NCBI GenBank assembly: GCA_900066355.1
Contig: FMEL01000013.1
Location: forward strand, 56,437-120,436
DNA: 64,000 nucleotides
Direction of reading: 5' to 3'
Source: an uncultured Ruminococcus sp.
Lineage (GTDB): Bacteria; Bacillota; Clostridia; Lachnospirales; Lachnospiraceae
The notes below the pieces were generated by a model. That model saw nothing but the letters and a program-made list of their open reading frames with translations. It made no database searches and was not told the DNA's origin. Of this stretch, positions 33,268 to 42,401 are shown piece by piece. Numbering within the stretch: the first letter of the stretch is position 1; each line of letters opens with the position of its first letter. The position numbers and the translations under genes are program-made.

Positions 33268-36171
33268 GTGGCAGCAACAAAGAAACAGACCAACCGAAAA
33301 GGGACCGGCAGGTCTTCTTCCGGACGTAAAAATACAAAAAAGAAAACGACAGCAAAACAGAGTGTGACCAGTGGATTTCAGACAGAGATCATTCTGCTTA
33401 TCATTCTGGCTGCTTCGATCATTTTGATTTTCAGTAACCTCGGAATGGGAGGTACTGTCGGTGCAACGATCAGTGCGGCATTTTTTGGTGTGATGGGTAT
33501 CCTTGCGTATCTGTTTCCGATTCTGATCTTCGGATGTGCGGTATTTCTGGTTTCGAACCGCAGGAATCCACTGGCATACAAAAAGGCGCTTGCGGCACTG
33601 CTGTTTTGTATCTTTCTGTGTGGACTGATCCAGCTTCTGATGGAAGGATATATGCCAAGTATGACACTGGCTGATTATTACTCCGTAAGTTCTGTTTATC
33701 ATACAGGTGGCGGTGTGATCGGCGGAGCAATCTGTATTTCGACTACCTCTGCATTTGGAGTGGCAGGTGGTTATGTGATCATTGTTCTGGTATTGTTGAT
33801 TTCTCTGATTCTTGTAACACAGAAATCTTTCTTCGGATTTGTGTTCCGTGTGTGGGATGCTGTCTGTGCACTTGCACGTGACGGTCGTGATATGTATATG
33901 GAGGGACAGCCGGAACGTGATTTGAGAAAAGAACTCCGTGTGCAGGAGCGTCGTCAGCGAAGAGAAGAGCGTCAGGCACAGCGTATCCGTGATCTGGAGG
34001 AAGCTCTGGCAGAAGATGCGGCCGCAGAAGATGAAAATGCTGTGGCAAAGGCAGAAAAAGACACAGCAGATAAAGCAGCAGATACAGAAGTAAATACAAA
34101 AGAAAAAGAGACTGTTAAAGATACAAAGGCGGCCAATAAGGGAACTCTGAGAAAGAAACGCACCGGATTCCTCGAAGGTACGAAGCTGGCACCTCGTGAG
34201 AATGCGGTAGAGGATGCGGGTGCACCTGTGCCATTACAGGAAGCAGATTTTGAAATTCACCGTGCAGAGCCGGTGTATGAAGAATCTGTATATGAAGAAT
34301 CGGAGGTGCAGGAAGAGCAGAGCATTGAAGCAGAAGAGCAGATGCCTTATGCGGACCCACAGCCTTCTTATACAGAGGAGCAGTCTTATACAGAAGAGCA
34401 GTCTCCTTATGCAGAACAACAATTTACTTATGCAGAAGATCAGCCCTCTGCTGATACAGAATCACCATTATCTTATGAAGAACCACAGAATGATTATGTG
34501 ACGGAGCAACACCGTGATTATGGCGCACCGCAGGAAATTTATCCTGAGGCAGAGCCGGAGCCAGATCATGCTCCACAGCCGGCAGCCGCTGCGGAAAAAG
34601 CCACTTCACAGCCTGCGAAGAATCCAAAATCTTCTCCGAAGGAGATTGAGAGCGGAATCCAGAATATCCAGAAAGAAATCACGCAGAAAAATGAAGAGGT
34701 CAAAAAGGAATATCATTATCCGCCGCTGAAGCTTCTGAAACGTGGTGACGGCAAATCACAGGGAGATTCTGACGAACATCTTCGCAAAACGGCGAAGAAA
34801 TTACAGGATACACTGCACAATTTCGGTGTCAATGTCACAGTGACGAATGTAAGCTGTGGTCCGACGGTTACCCGTTATGAACTTCAGCCGGAGATGGGTG
34901 TAAAGGTAAGTAAAATTGTAAACCTTGCAGACGACATCAAGCTGAACCTTGCGACACCGGATATCCGAATCGAAGCACCGATACCGGGCAAGGCAGCGGT
35001 CGGCATCGAAGTACCGAATAAAGAAAATCATGCGGTCATGCTGCGGGAACTGCTGCAGTCACAGGAATTCCAGACTGCGAAGTCAAAACTGGCATTTGCC
35101 GTCGGCAAAGATATTGCAGGTAAACCGGTCGTAACAGATATCGCGAAGATGCCACATCTTCTGATTGCGGGAGCAACCGGTTCCGGTAAATCTGTATGTA
35201 TCAACACGCTGATTGTCAGCATTTTGTATAAGGCGGCACCGGAAGATGTCAAACTTATCATGATCGACCCGAAAGTAGTAGAACTGAGTGTATACAACGG
35301 AATTCCACATCTGTTGATTCCGGTAGTGACTGACCCGAAAAAGGCTGCCGGTGCACTGAACTGGGCTGTTACAGAGATGATGGGCCGTTACAATACTTTT
35401 GCGGAGTTTGGTGTCCGCAACTTGCAGGAATACAATCGAAAGGTTGATGGAATGCGTATTCCGGAAGGGGAAGAACGACCGGAACGAATGCCGCAGATCG
35501 TGATCGTGGTAGACGAGCTTGCTGACCTTATGATGGTTGCACCGGGCGAAGTTGAGGATGCAATCTGCCGTCTGGCACAGCTTGCACGTGCTGCAGGTAT
35601 TCATCTGATCATTGCAACACAGCGTCCGTCTGTAAACGTTATTACCGGTCTGATCAAGGCAAATATGCCGTCTCGAATCGCTTTCTCTGTTTCTTCGGGT
35701 GTAGACTCCAGAACCATTCTGGATATGAACGGTGCCGAGAAACTTCTGGGCAAAGGCGATATGTTGTTTTATCCGCAGGGATATCAAAAACCGGCACGAC
35801 TGCAGGGTGCGTTTGTATCGGATGAGGAAGTCAGCGCAATTGTTGACTTTCTTGCAGATAAGAATCCGGGAACACAGTACAATACACAGATCGAACAGCA
35901 GGTAAATACGGTCAGTATGTCTGCAGGAGGCGCCGCTTCCGGGGATGAGAGAGATATTTATTTCGTGGATGCCGGTAAATTTATCATTGAGAAAGAAAAG
36001 GCATCGATCGGTATGCTCCAGAGAATGTTCAAGATCGGATTCAACAGAGCTGCCAGGATTATGGACCAGTTGTGTGATGCTGGGGTTGTAGGTCCGGAAG
36101 AGGGGACAAAACCGCGTAAAGTACTGATGTCGCAGGAACAGTTTGAAAATTACTTAGAGGAAAACGGCTGA
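33268..36171 (+). CDS. ftsK: DNA translocase FtsK/SpoIIIE
   Basis: A 967-residue translocase. Four N-terminal membrane helices (about 37-195) are followed by a long charged linker (about 205-480) containing degenerate repeats of the kind SYTEEQ/SPYAEQQ/TYAEDQ. The RecA-like motor has Walker A GATGSGKSVCI (about 633-643) and Walker B IVVDELADLMM (about 745). The last 60 residues are the winged-helix gamma domain (SIGMLQRMFKIGFNRAARIM) that reads orienting sequences on DNA. It pumps chromosomes through the division or sporulation septum. GTG start with GGAGGGG 7 bases upstream. The stop overlaps the rlmH start. Confidence 0.95.
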   Translation: MAATKKQTNRKGTGRSSSGRKNTKKKTTAKQSVTSGFQTEIILLIILAASIILIFSNLGMGGTVGATISAAFFGVMGILAYLFPILIFGCAVFLVSNRRNPLAYKKALAALLFCIFLCGLIQLLMEGYMPSMTLADYYSVSSVYHTGGGVIGGAICISTTSAFGVAGGYVIIVLVLLISLILVTQKSFFGFVFRVWDAVCALARDGRDMYMEGQPERDLRKELRVQERRQRREERQAQRIRDLEEALAEDAAAEDENAVAKAEKDTADKAADTEVNTKEKETVKDTKAANKGTLRKKRTGFLEGTKLAPRENAVEDAGAPVPLQEADFEIHRAEPVYEESVYEESEVQEEQSIEAEEQMPYADPQPSYTEEQSYTEEQSPYAEQQFTYAEDQPSADTESPLSYEEPQNDYVTEQHRDYGAPQEIYPEAEPEPDHAPQPAAAAEKATSQPAKNPKSSPKEIESGIQNIQKEITQKNEEVKKEYHYPPLKLLKRGDGKSQGDSDEHLRKTAKKLQDTLHNFGVNVTVTNVSCGPTVTRYELQPEMGVKVSKIVNLADDIKLNLATPDIRIEAPIPGKAAVGIEVPNKENHAVMLRELLQSQEFQTAKSKLAFAVGKDIAGKPVVTDIAKMPHLLIAGATGSGKSVCINTLIVSILYKAAPEDVKLIMIDPKVVELSVYNGIPHLLIPVVTDPKKAAGALNWAVTEMMGRYNTFAEFGVRNLQEYNRKVDGMRIPEGEERPERMPQIVIVVDELADLMMVAPGEVEDAICRLAQLARAAGIHLIIATQRPSVNVITGLIKANMPSRIAFSVSSGVDSRTILDMNGAEKLLGKGDMLFYPQGYQKPARLQGAFVSDEEVSAIVDFLADKNPGTQYNTQIEQQVNTVSMSAGGAASGDERDIYFVDAGKFIIEKEKASIGMLQRMFKIGFNRAARIMDQLCDAGVVGPEEGTKPRKVLMSQEQFENYLEENG

Positions 36172-36650
36172 TGGAGATACGAATCGTAACAGTAGGAAAA
36201 ATCAAAGAAAAATATCTGAATGACGGAATCGCAGAATATGCGAAACGTCTCAGCCGTTACTGTAAACTCACATTCTGTCAGGTGCCGGATGAAAAAACAC
36301 CGGACAAAGCTTCGGATGCTCTGAACGAACAAATCAAAAATACAGAGGCGCAGCGTCTGATGAAACAGATCCGTGAGCAGGATTATGTGATAGCGCTTGC
36401 ACTTGACGGTAAGATGCTGGATTCCGTAGAACTTTCGGAAAAAATCAGCCGTCTGGGTGTGGAGGGCAAAAGTTCGATTGCCTTTGTAATAGGTGGTTCA
36501 CTTGGACTTGGAGAAGAAGTTTTACGCAGGGCAGATTATAAGCTCAGTTTTTCAAAAATGACTTTTCCGCATCAGCTCATGCAGATGATTCTTCTCGAGC
36601 AGATATATCGAAGTTATCGGATCATAAATCATGAGCCGTACCATAAGTGA
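36171..36650 (+). CDS. rlmH: 23S rRNA (pseudouridine1915-N3)-methyltransferase RlmH
   Basis: A 159-residue SPOUT methyltransferase. The knotted SAM-binding part shows AFVIGGSLGLGEEVL and the C-terminal signature FPHQLMQMILLEQIYRSYRI followed by NHEPYHK. It methylates pseudouridine 1915 in helix 69 of 23S rRNA as a dimer. The ATG shares its first base with the final A of the ftsK stop (TGATG), so the two are translationally coupled. Family length (155-160) matches. Confidence 0.96.
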   Translation: MEIRIVTVGKIKEKYLNDGIAEYAKRLSRYCKLTFCQVPDEKTPDKASDALNEQIKNTEAQRLMKQIREQDYVIALALDGKMLDSVELSEKISRLGVEGKSSIAFVIGGSLGLGEEVLRRADYKLSFSKMTFPHQLMQMILLEQIYRSYRIINHEPYHK

Positions 36651-36721
36651 CGGCAGCATTGTAGAAACATTCCGGACAGTCCGGTTTGTAATAAAGGATT
36701 CCATAAAGGAGGATAAGTGAT

Positions 36722-37048
36722 ATGACAACAGAAAGAATAGAGAACATGGCGGGTGGTCAGGGACACGTACTGATCAAAAGACTTCTTAACGAAAAACAGT
36801 TAAACGGTAAATGCGGCCTGTATGCAGAAGTAACACTGGAGCCGGGATGTTCTCTGGGATACCATGAACATCACAACGAAAGCGAAACTTATTATATCCT
36901 TTCAGGAAAAGGCATCTACAGTGACAACGGCACACTGCGTATGGTAAAAGCCGGAGATGTGACCTTTACATCGGACGGTCAGGGACATGGAATGACAAAT
37001 ACCGGGGATGAAGCCCTTGTTTTCATGGCACTGATCATTTTGGACTAA
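36722..37048 (+). CDS. Small cupin-domain protein
   Basis: A 108-residue single-domain cupin. Motif 1 GYHEHHNESETYYILSGKG gives the two histidines and glutamate of the metal site, and motif 2 VKAGDVTFTSDGQGHGMTN gives the third histidine. Such proteins bind sugars, small acids or metals; the ligand cannot be predicted. AAAGGAGG precedes the ATG. It is followed 23 bases later by the DUF2284 gene and both end before the yqfC hairpin. Confidence 0.85.
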   Translation: MTTERIENMAGGQGHVLIKRLLNEKQLNGKCGLYAEVTLEPGCSLGYHEHHNESETYYILSGKGIYSDNGTLRMVKAGDVTFTSDGQGHGMTNTGDEALVFMALIILD

Positions 37049-37071
37049 TAAGCGAAACGGAGGAAGTACAC

Positions 37072-37623
37072 ATGGCTGAACTGGATACTGCAAAATTCGA
37101 AGAATTTATTTCCGCGTATCCGATATATGAATATCGTATTCTGGACACGTCTGATCTTTCTGTAAAAACAAGAGTACGTCAGATCTGCAAACAGGAATGT
37201 GAACGATATGGAAGTACATGGGCCTGTCCTCCGGCGGTCGGTACACTTGAGGAGTGCGAAAAAAAGATCCGCAGCTATGGAAAGGCTGTGTTTTTTTCCA
37301 GTGTTGCAGAGGTTTCAGATCTTATGAATATGCAGGAGATGCTTTCTACAAGAGATGCGCATGAAGATCTGACTACTGAAGTTGCCGGATTTCTGAGGGA
37401 ACAGGGATTTGATACATTTACTCTGTCAACGGAATCCTGCGATATCTGTGAAACCTGTGCTTATACACAGGGCGAACCGTGCAGATTTCCGGAGCGGATG
37501 CATCCCTGTCTGGAAAGCCATGGTGTTGTGGTAAGTGAGATTGTTGAGAAAGAACACATGGAATATAACCTTGGCGGAAATACCATTCTCTGGTTTTCCA
37601 TGGTCCTGTACCGAACTGCATAA
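37072..37623 (+). CDS. DUF2284 metal-binding protein
   Basis: A 183-residue cysteine-rich protein of the DUF2284 family (predicted metal-binding). Clusters are ICKQECERYGSTWACPPAVG near residues 43-62 and SCDICETCAYTQGEPCRFPE near 123-142, followed by HPCLESHGV. The CPP motif after the first cluster is characteristic. Function is unknown; the pattern suggests an iron-sulfur or zinc site. CGGAGG lies upstream of the ATG. Confidence 0.82.
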   Translation: MAELDTAKFEEFISAYPIYEYRILDTSDLSVKTRVRQICKQECERYGSTWACPPAVGTLEECEKKIRSYGKAVFFSSVAEVSDLMNMQEMLSTRDAHEDLTTEVAGFLREQGFDTFTLSTESCDICETCAYTQGEPCRFPERMHPCLESHGVVVSEIVEKEHMEYNLGGNTILWFSMVLYRTA

Positions 37624-37639
37624 ACATTACATAACGAAG

Positions 37640-37685
37640 ACCTCTCCGGCATAAAGTAGTGATAAAGACCGGAGAGGTTCTTTTT
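37640..37685 (+). promoter_or_regulatory. Terminator-like hairpin holding the yqfC ribosome site
   Basis: ACCTCTCCGG pairs perfectly with CCGGAGAGGT. GGAGAGG (37671-37677), the yqfC ribosome site, is the 3' arm, TTCTTTTT follows, and the ATG is at 37686. It resembles the arrangements at spoIVA and tepA. Confidence 0.75.
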
Positions 37686-37967
37686 ATGAAAAAAGAAAAA
37701 GAGCGAAAGAACTGGCGCGAAAATCTGGTCACTTCACTGGAGGTTCCGGGTGATCTGGCTATGAAAGAAACGATCATTACGCTCACAGGACGGAATCATG
37801 CCGTAGTCTGCAATTACAAAAGCATTCTCCGGTATCAGCAGGAGGAGATCGTTGTGCTGGGATTTCATGGAAAGGTAGTCATCCGGGGGAAAAGACTTAT
37901 GATTCCGAAATATACATCCGAGGAAATGCAGATAGAGGGAATGATTTCAGAAATTGTAATGGAATAA
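37686..37967 (+). CDS. yqfC: Sporulation protein YqfC
   Basis: A 93-residue protein with the YqfC pattern: basic start MKKEKERKNWRENLVTSLEVPGDL, then ETIITLTGRNHAVVCNYKSI followed by LGFHGKVVIRGKRLMI. In Bacillus the gene is transcribed in the mother cell with yqfD; its job is not settled. The ATG at 37686 is favoured because GGAGAGG is 8 bases upstream. An in-frame GTG at 37659 lies in the hairpin loop. yqfD follows 26 bases later. Confidence 0.85.
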   Translation: MKKEKERKNWRENLVTSLEVPGDLAMKETIITLTGRNHAVVCNYKSILRYQQEEIVVLGFHGKVVIRGKRLMIPKYTSEEMQIEGMISEIVME

Positions 37968-37993
37968 TTGTAATAGAAAGTCAGGAGGCTGTT

Positions 37994-39232
37994 ATGAGAG
38001 ATCTGACCGGATTTCGAAAAGGCGCTGTCAGAATTCGGGTTCAGGGAGAACAGACGGAGCGTTTTCTTAATCTCTGCAAAGCCCGTGAAATAAAAATTTC
38101 AAGGCTGATTCGAACGGGTGACCAAAGTCTGGAGGGAAATATACTGATAGCAGATTTTTTCAGACTTTCACCGATTCACAGAAAAACGGGTGTAAAAATA
38201 CATATTCTTGAAAAACATGGACTGCCCTTCTTTTTTTACCGAAGTAAAAAGAGAAAGGCTTTTTTTATCGGAATCTTTGCCTGTGCCCTGATTTTATTTG
38301 GCTTGTCGGGGCGTGTCTGGGAAATTGACGTGTCGGGAAATGCACGGAACAGTACACAGGAGATCCTGGATTTTCTTAAAGAGGAAGGCATTGTGCATGG
38401 GATACAGCGGAGTAAGATCAGCTGCAGTGCCATTGCTACGTCAATCAGGGAAAACTATAATGACATTACCTGGGTGTCGGCCAGAATAGAAGGAACATGT
38501 CTTGTGATTACAGTCAAAGAGGGGATTTTTACAGATGCAGTGGAGAAGGAGGAAAACACTCCCTGTAATCTGACTGCAGATCAAAATGGTGTGATCGTAC
38601 GGATGATCACGCGGGCGGGATATCCGAAAATGCATGTCGGTGAGGAATGCCACATCGGAGATGTACTGGTTTCCGGCTGCCTGGAGCTGAAAAACGACAG
38701 TCAGGAAGTGGTAAGGTACGAAGGCGTTCATGCGGATGCGGACATTTATATAAAAAGAAAAAAAGCATATTACCGGGAAATTCCGCTGGAATATCAGGCA
38801 GAGGAGTATGATGGCAGGGAGCGAAAAAGCTATTTTTTCAAAACAGGAAATACTTATCTGGAACTGGGAGGAAGTGCCGAAAACAACTGGCAGAATACCA
38901 TGGAGGAGAAGATCCTACGGCTGACAGACAGTTTCCGGTTGCCGTTTACAGTGGGCAAAATCACCCGGAAACACTACGAAATAGTGAGCAGAGAATACAC
39001 CGAAAAAGAGGTCCGCGCGCTTGCATGGAGCACTTTACAGCTTTACGAGGAAAAATTAATTGAAAAAGGGGTTCAAATATCTGCAAATAATGTTAAAATA
39101 GAGGTTGACCACAAGACCTGTATAAGCAAGGGTTTTCTGGAAATTATAGAAAAAATCGGAAGGGAGACTCCTGTAGAAATACCGGAGCAGCCTGCAGAAA
39201 GGACAACAGAGGATGGCGAACAGCATTATTGA
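37994..39232 (+). CDS. yqfD: Sporulation protein YqfD
   Basis: A 412-residue protein with one membrane helix near residue 95-112 (FFIGIFACALILFGLSGRVW). A FtsQ/POTRA-like outer part (EIDVSGNARNSTQEILDFL) and a beta-rich remainder follow, typical of YqfD/stage IV sporulation proteins. It is probably located in the mother-cell membrane facing the forespore. Ribosome site AGGAGG. Its last 20 bases overlap phoH, tying a spore gene to a housekeeping operon, an order conserved in many clostridia. Confidence 0.88.
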   Translation: MRDLTGFRKGAVRIRVQGEQTERFLNLCKAREIKISRLIRTGDQSLEGNILIADFFRLSPIHRKTGVKIHILEKHGLPFFFYRSKKRKAFFIGIFACALILFGLSGRVWEIDVSGNARNSTQEILDFLKEEGIVHGIQRSKISCSAIATSIRENYNDITWVSARIEGTCLVITVKEGIFTDAVEKEENTPCNLTADQNGVIVRMITRAGYPKMHVGEECHIGDVLVSGCLELKNDSQEVVRYEGVHADADIYIKRKKAYYREIPLEYQAEEYDGRERKSYFFKTGNTYLELGGSAENNWQNTMEEKILRLTDSFRLPFTVGKITRKHYEIVSREYTEKEVRALAWSTLQLYEEKLIEKGVQISANNVKIEVDHKTCISKGFLEIIEKIGRETPVEIPEQPAERTTEDGEQHY

Positions 39233-40241
39233 GCTATATACGCAGGTTCCTGCAGATCTGGAGGGAAACGTGTTCGGACAGTTTGACGAACACCTGAAAC
39301 TGATTGAACGGACACTGAATGTCACACTGATCTCAAGAGACGGATTGTTAAAGATTCTCGGGACAGAGCAGAGTGCCACTCAGGCAAAGAAACTGATAGA
39401 AGAACTGGTGGGGCTTGCCGGAAAGGGCAGCACCATTACGAGACAGAATGTAAGTTACGGATTGTCACTTGCGATGGAAGAACGCAATCAGGTGCTTACA
39501 GAGATAGATAAAGATTTTATCTGTAACACAATACAGGGACGTCCTATTAAGCCAAAGACTTTAGGACAGAAGGATTACGTAGAGCAGATCCGCAAAAAAA
39601 TGATCGTCTTCGGTATCGGACCGGCAGGAACCGGTAAGACATACCTTGCAATGGCGATGGCGGTCACTGCATTTCGAAATGAAGAAGTCAGCCGTATCAT
39701 TCTGACACGACCGGCGATCGAAGCAGGCGAAAAGCTTGGCTTCCTGCCGGGTGATCTGCAGAGTAAGGTAGATCCGTATCTTCGCCCGCTGTATGATGCA
39801 CTGTATCAGATCATGGGTGCAGACAGCTTTGCAAAGAACATGGAGCGTGGACTGATCGAAGTCGCACCACTTGCCTATATGAGAGGTCGTACGCTGGATA
39901 ATGCCTTTATCATTCTGGATGAGGCACAGAATACTACACCGGCACAGATGAAGATGTTTCTGACGCGTATCGGTTTCGGCTCAAAAGTTGTTGTGACCGG
40001 TGATGCTTCGCAGAAAGATCTTCCGCGTGATGCGGTATCTGGCCTGGATGTGGCTGCAAAAGTACTCAAAAAGATCGATGACATCGGTTTTTGCCAGCTT
40101 ACCAGCAAGGATGTTGTGAGACATCCGCTTGTACAGCAGATCGTACAGGCATACGACGATTACGAAAAGAAACAGAAACCATCCCGCAGTACGGGAAGTA
40201 CAAGGACAGTCCGGAGGAAAAAGAATGACCATACAGATTGA
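39213..40241 (+). CDS. phoH: PhoH-family ATPase
   Basis: A 342-residue PhoH-like protein (ybeZ type). An N-terminal KH-like region is followed by the helicase-like P-loop GIGPAGTGKTYLAMAMAV (about 132-149), then TRPAIEAGEKLGFLPGDLQ, the Walker B-like FIILDEAQNTTP and TGDASQKDLP. It is thought to act with YbeY in rRNA processing and ribosome quality control, matching the overlap of its 3' end with ybeY. The start overlaps the end of yqfD. Confidence 0.93.
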   Translation: MANSIIELYTQVPADLEGNVFGQFDEHLKLIERTLNVTLISRDGLLKILGTEQSATQAKKLIEELVGLAGKGSTITRQNVSYGLSLAMEERNQVLTEIDKDFICNTIQGRPIKPKTLGQKDYVEQIRKKMIVFGIGPAGTGKTYLAMAMAVTAFRNEEVSRIILTRPAIEAGEKLGFLPGDLQSKVDPYLRPLYDALYQIMGADSFAKNMERGLIEVAPLAYMRGRTLDNAFIILDEAQNTTPAQMKMFLTRIGFGSKVVVTGDASQKDLPRDAVSGLDVAAKVLKKIDDIGFCQLTSKDVVRHPLVQQIVQAYDDYEKKQKPSRSTGSTRTVRRKKNDHTD

Positions 40242-40719
40242 TTATGAAGCAGAACGAAAACTTGATATAGATTATGAGAAACTGGCATCAAAGGTAGCGG
40301 CTCACATCCTTGAAACAGAGCATTGTCCGTATGATGTCTGCGTAAATCTTGTGATCACTGACAATGAGGAAATCAAACGTGTCAATACAGAATTTCGTTC
40401 GATCGGAGCACCGACGGATGTGCTTTCTTTCCCGATGATCCCGTTTGAGACACCGGCAGATTATTCAGTTATTGAAGGTGATGACAGTTATTTTGATCTT
40501 GATACAGAAGAACTGATTCTTGGCGATGTGATGATTTCCGTAGACAAGGTTTATGCACAGGCAGAAGAATACGGACATAGTACCGAAAGAGAGTTCAGCT
40601 TTCTTTTTGCACACAGCATGCTTCATCTTCTGGGATATGACCATATGGAACCGGATGAGGCAGCAGTGATGGAGGCGAAACAGGCAAAAGCACTCGAAGA
40701 TCTGGGAATCACCAGATAA
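40225..40719 (+). CDS. ybeY: Endoribonuclease YbeY
   Basis: A 164-residue metal-dependent RNase. The zinc site is HSMLHLLGYDHMEPDE (H-x3-H-x5-H), preceded by PTDVLSFPM and LGDVMIS. It matures the 16S rRNA 3' end. The ATG at 40225 has GGAGG 7 bases upstream, inside the phoH 3' end (17-base overlap). The much earlier ATG at 40129 would be entirely within phoH and adds a non-conserved basic stretch. Confidence 0.94.
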   Translation: MTIQIDYEAERKLDIDYEKLASKVAAHILETEHCPYDVCVNLVITDNEEIKRVNTEFRSIGAPTDVLSFPMIPFETPADYSVIEGDDSYFDLDTEELILGDVMISVDKVYAQAEEYGHSTEREFSFLFAHSMLHLLGYDHMEPDEAAVMEAKQAKALEDLGITR

Positions 40720-40748
40720 ACAGATTAACATACTGGAGAATAGATAAC

Positions 40749-41603
40749 ATGAATTACCGTGAATTACTGAAAGACAAAAAACGTATTGTGGTCAAGGTCG
40801 GCTCTTCGTCCCTGATCCACAAAGAAACCAATAAACTGGATCTTCGCAAGCTGGAAGTCCTTGTACGCGAATTAAGCGATCTTCATAATCAGGGCAAAGA
40901 TGTCGTACTGGTTACTTCCGGTGCGGTGGCAGTCGGCGCATCTGCGTTCGGAATGCATGAAAAACCCGTGGAATTAAAGAAAAAACAGGCCTGCTCTGCA
41001 GTCGGACAGGCACGTCTGATGATGATCTATCAGAAACTTTTTTCAGAATATAATCAGATGGCAGCACAGATTCTGATGACCAAAAACACAATGGTTAACA
41101 ACCTGAATCGCATAAATGCCCGAAATACGTTCGAAGAGCTTCTTGAACTCGGGGCAATTCCGGTTGTCAACGAAAATGACTCGATTTCAAGCTATGAGTT
41201 GGAGATGCTGGAATCTTTCGGTGATAACGATACACTGTCAGCAGTAATTGCAGGACTGATCGGAGCAGATCTTCTGATTTTGCTTTCAGATATTGACGGT
41301 CTGTTCACTGATGACCCGAATACCAATCCGGATGCAGAGTTTATTGATACTGTGGAGAAACTGGATGACCGCCTGCTCAGTATGGGCAAAGGACCGAAGA
41401 GCAAAGTCGGAACAGGCGGCATGGCGACGAAACTGACTGCTGCCGAGATTGCAACATCCGCGGGAGCAGATATGATCATTGCCAACGGCAGAGATTTTCA
41501 TATCATCCACAAACTCATCGAAGGCAGAAAATACGGCACGCTGTTTGCCGGTAACAAAAAAGAAGAATTTTATCTGATCGACTATATAGAAAAGCTTCTC
41601 TAG
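40749..41603 (+). CDS. proB: Glutamate 5-kinase
   Basis: A 284-residue amino-acid kinase performing the first step of proline synthesis. Signatures: RIVVKVGSSSLIHKE, VLVTSGAVAVGASAFG, VNENDSIS, LLSDIDGLFTDDP and GTGGMATKLTAAEIATSAG. The C-terminal PUA domain of the E. coli enzyme (367 residues) is absent, as in many clostridia. GGAGA precedes the ATG. proA, which uses its product, lies 0.8 kb downstream, separated by two unrelated genes in the same direction. Confidence 0.94.
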   Translation: MNYRELLKDKKRIVVKVGSSSLIHKETNKLDLRKLEVLVRELSDLHNQGKDVVLVTSGAVAVGASAFGMHEKPVELKKKQACSAVGQARLMMIYQKLFSEYNQMAAQILMTKNTMVNNLNRINARNTFEELLELGAIPVVNENDSISSYELEMLESFGDNDTLSAVIAGLIGADLLILLSDIDGLFTDDPNTNPDAEFIDTVEKLDDRLLSMGKGPKSKVGTGGMATKLTAAEIATSAGADMIIANGRDFHIIHKLIEGRKYGTLFAGNKKEEFYLIDYIEKLL

Positions 41604-41615
41604 GAGGAAACCGAT

Positions 41616-41840
41616 ATGATGGACAATACAAAGATCGACCGTATCAACACACTTGCACATAAGGCAAAGAGTGTAGGTCTTACAGAAGAAGAAAAGAAGG
41701 AACAGGCAGAACTCAGACAGGAATATCTGGCGGCTGTACGTCAGAATCTGAAAGCGCAGCTCAACAACATCGATATCAAAGAAAAAGATGGTTCAGTTAC
41801 AAATCTGGGTGAAAAATATGGAAGAAAAAAAGCAAATTAG
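41616..41840 (+). CDS. DUF896 family protein (YnzC-like)
   Basis: A 74-residue protein with the DUF896 pattern: [30 protein letters not shown] followed by [17 protein letters not shown]. It folds as a helical hairpin in Bacillus YnzC; function is unknown. AGGAGG lies upstream. The last 23 bases overlap the next gene. Within the pro operon it is probably a passenger. Confidence 0.88.
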   Translation: MMDNTKIDRINTLAHKAKSVGLTEEEKKEQAELRQEYLAAVRQNLKAQLNNIDIKEKDGSVTNLGEKYGRKKAN

Positions 41841-42372
41841 AAAACAGATTTTTGCAGCACGAAAAGCACATACCGATGCGCAGATCGAAGAATGGAGCCG
41901 GATGATCGCTGATCGGGTGACCACACTTCCGGAATATAAGGATGCGAAGCGTATTCTTGCTTATGCAGATTATAACCATGAAGTTATGACCGGGTTTATT
42001 ATCGAAGCCGCATGGCGGGATGGCAAAGAAGTTGCCGTACCGAAGGTAGTCGGTCAGGATATGGTGTTTTATAAACTGACAGATTTTGCACAGCTTGAAA
42101 AGGGCTACTTCGGGATTCCGGAGCCGGCAAGGGGTGAGATCGTTCAGTGGGAAGATGCCATGATGGTCATGCCGGGAGTGGCATTTGATCAAGAAAATCA
42201 CCGGGTCGGCTATGGCGGTGGCTTTTATGACCGCTTCCTGGAAAAACATCCGCAGATCAGACGTGTGGCAGTGGCATTTGAATTTCAGATGCTCCCGGAA
42301 GTCCCGACAGAACCCACGGATATTTCGCCGGAGATCATTGTTACAGAAAAATCAGCTTATCATCTTAAATAA
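41818..42372 (+). CDS. 5-formyltetrahydrofolate cyclo-ligase
   Basis: A 184-residue enzyme that converts 5-formyl-THF to 5,10-methenyl-THF with ATP. The basic opening [14 protein letters not shown] binds ATP phosphates. The C-terminal [26 protein letters not shown] is the family signature. The ATG at 41818 overlaps the DUF896 gene by 23 bases; its ribosome site is weak, in keeping with translational coupling. An ATG at 41788 is also in frame but lengthens the protein without conserved residues. Confidence 0.92.
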   Translation: MEEKKQIRKQIFAARKAHTDAQIEEWSRMIADRVTTLPEYKDAKRILAYADYNHEVMTGFIIEAAWRDGKEVAVPKVVGQDMVFYKLTDFAQLEKGYFGIPEPARGEIVQWEDAMMVMPGVAFDQENHRVGYGGGFYDRFLEKHPQIRRVAVAFEFQMLPEVPTEPTDISPEIIVTEKSAYHLK

Positions 42373-42401
42373 AAGGGCAGATGCCCCGGGGAGGCCATGC
42401 A

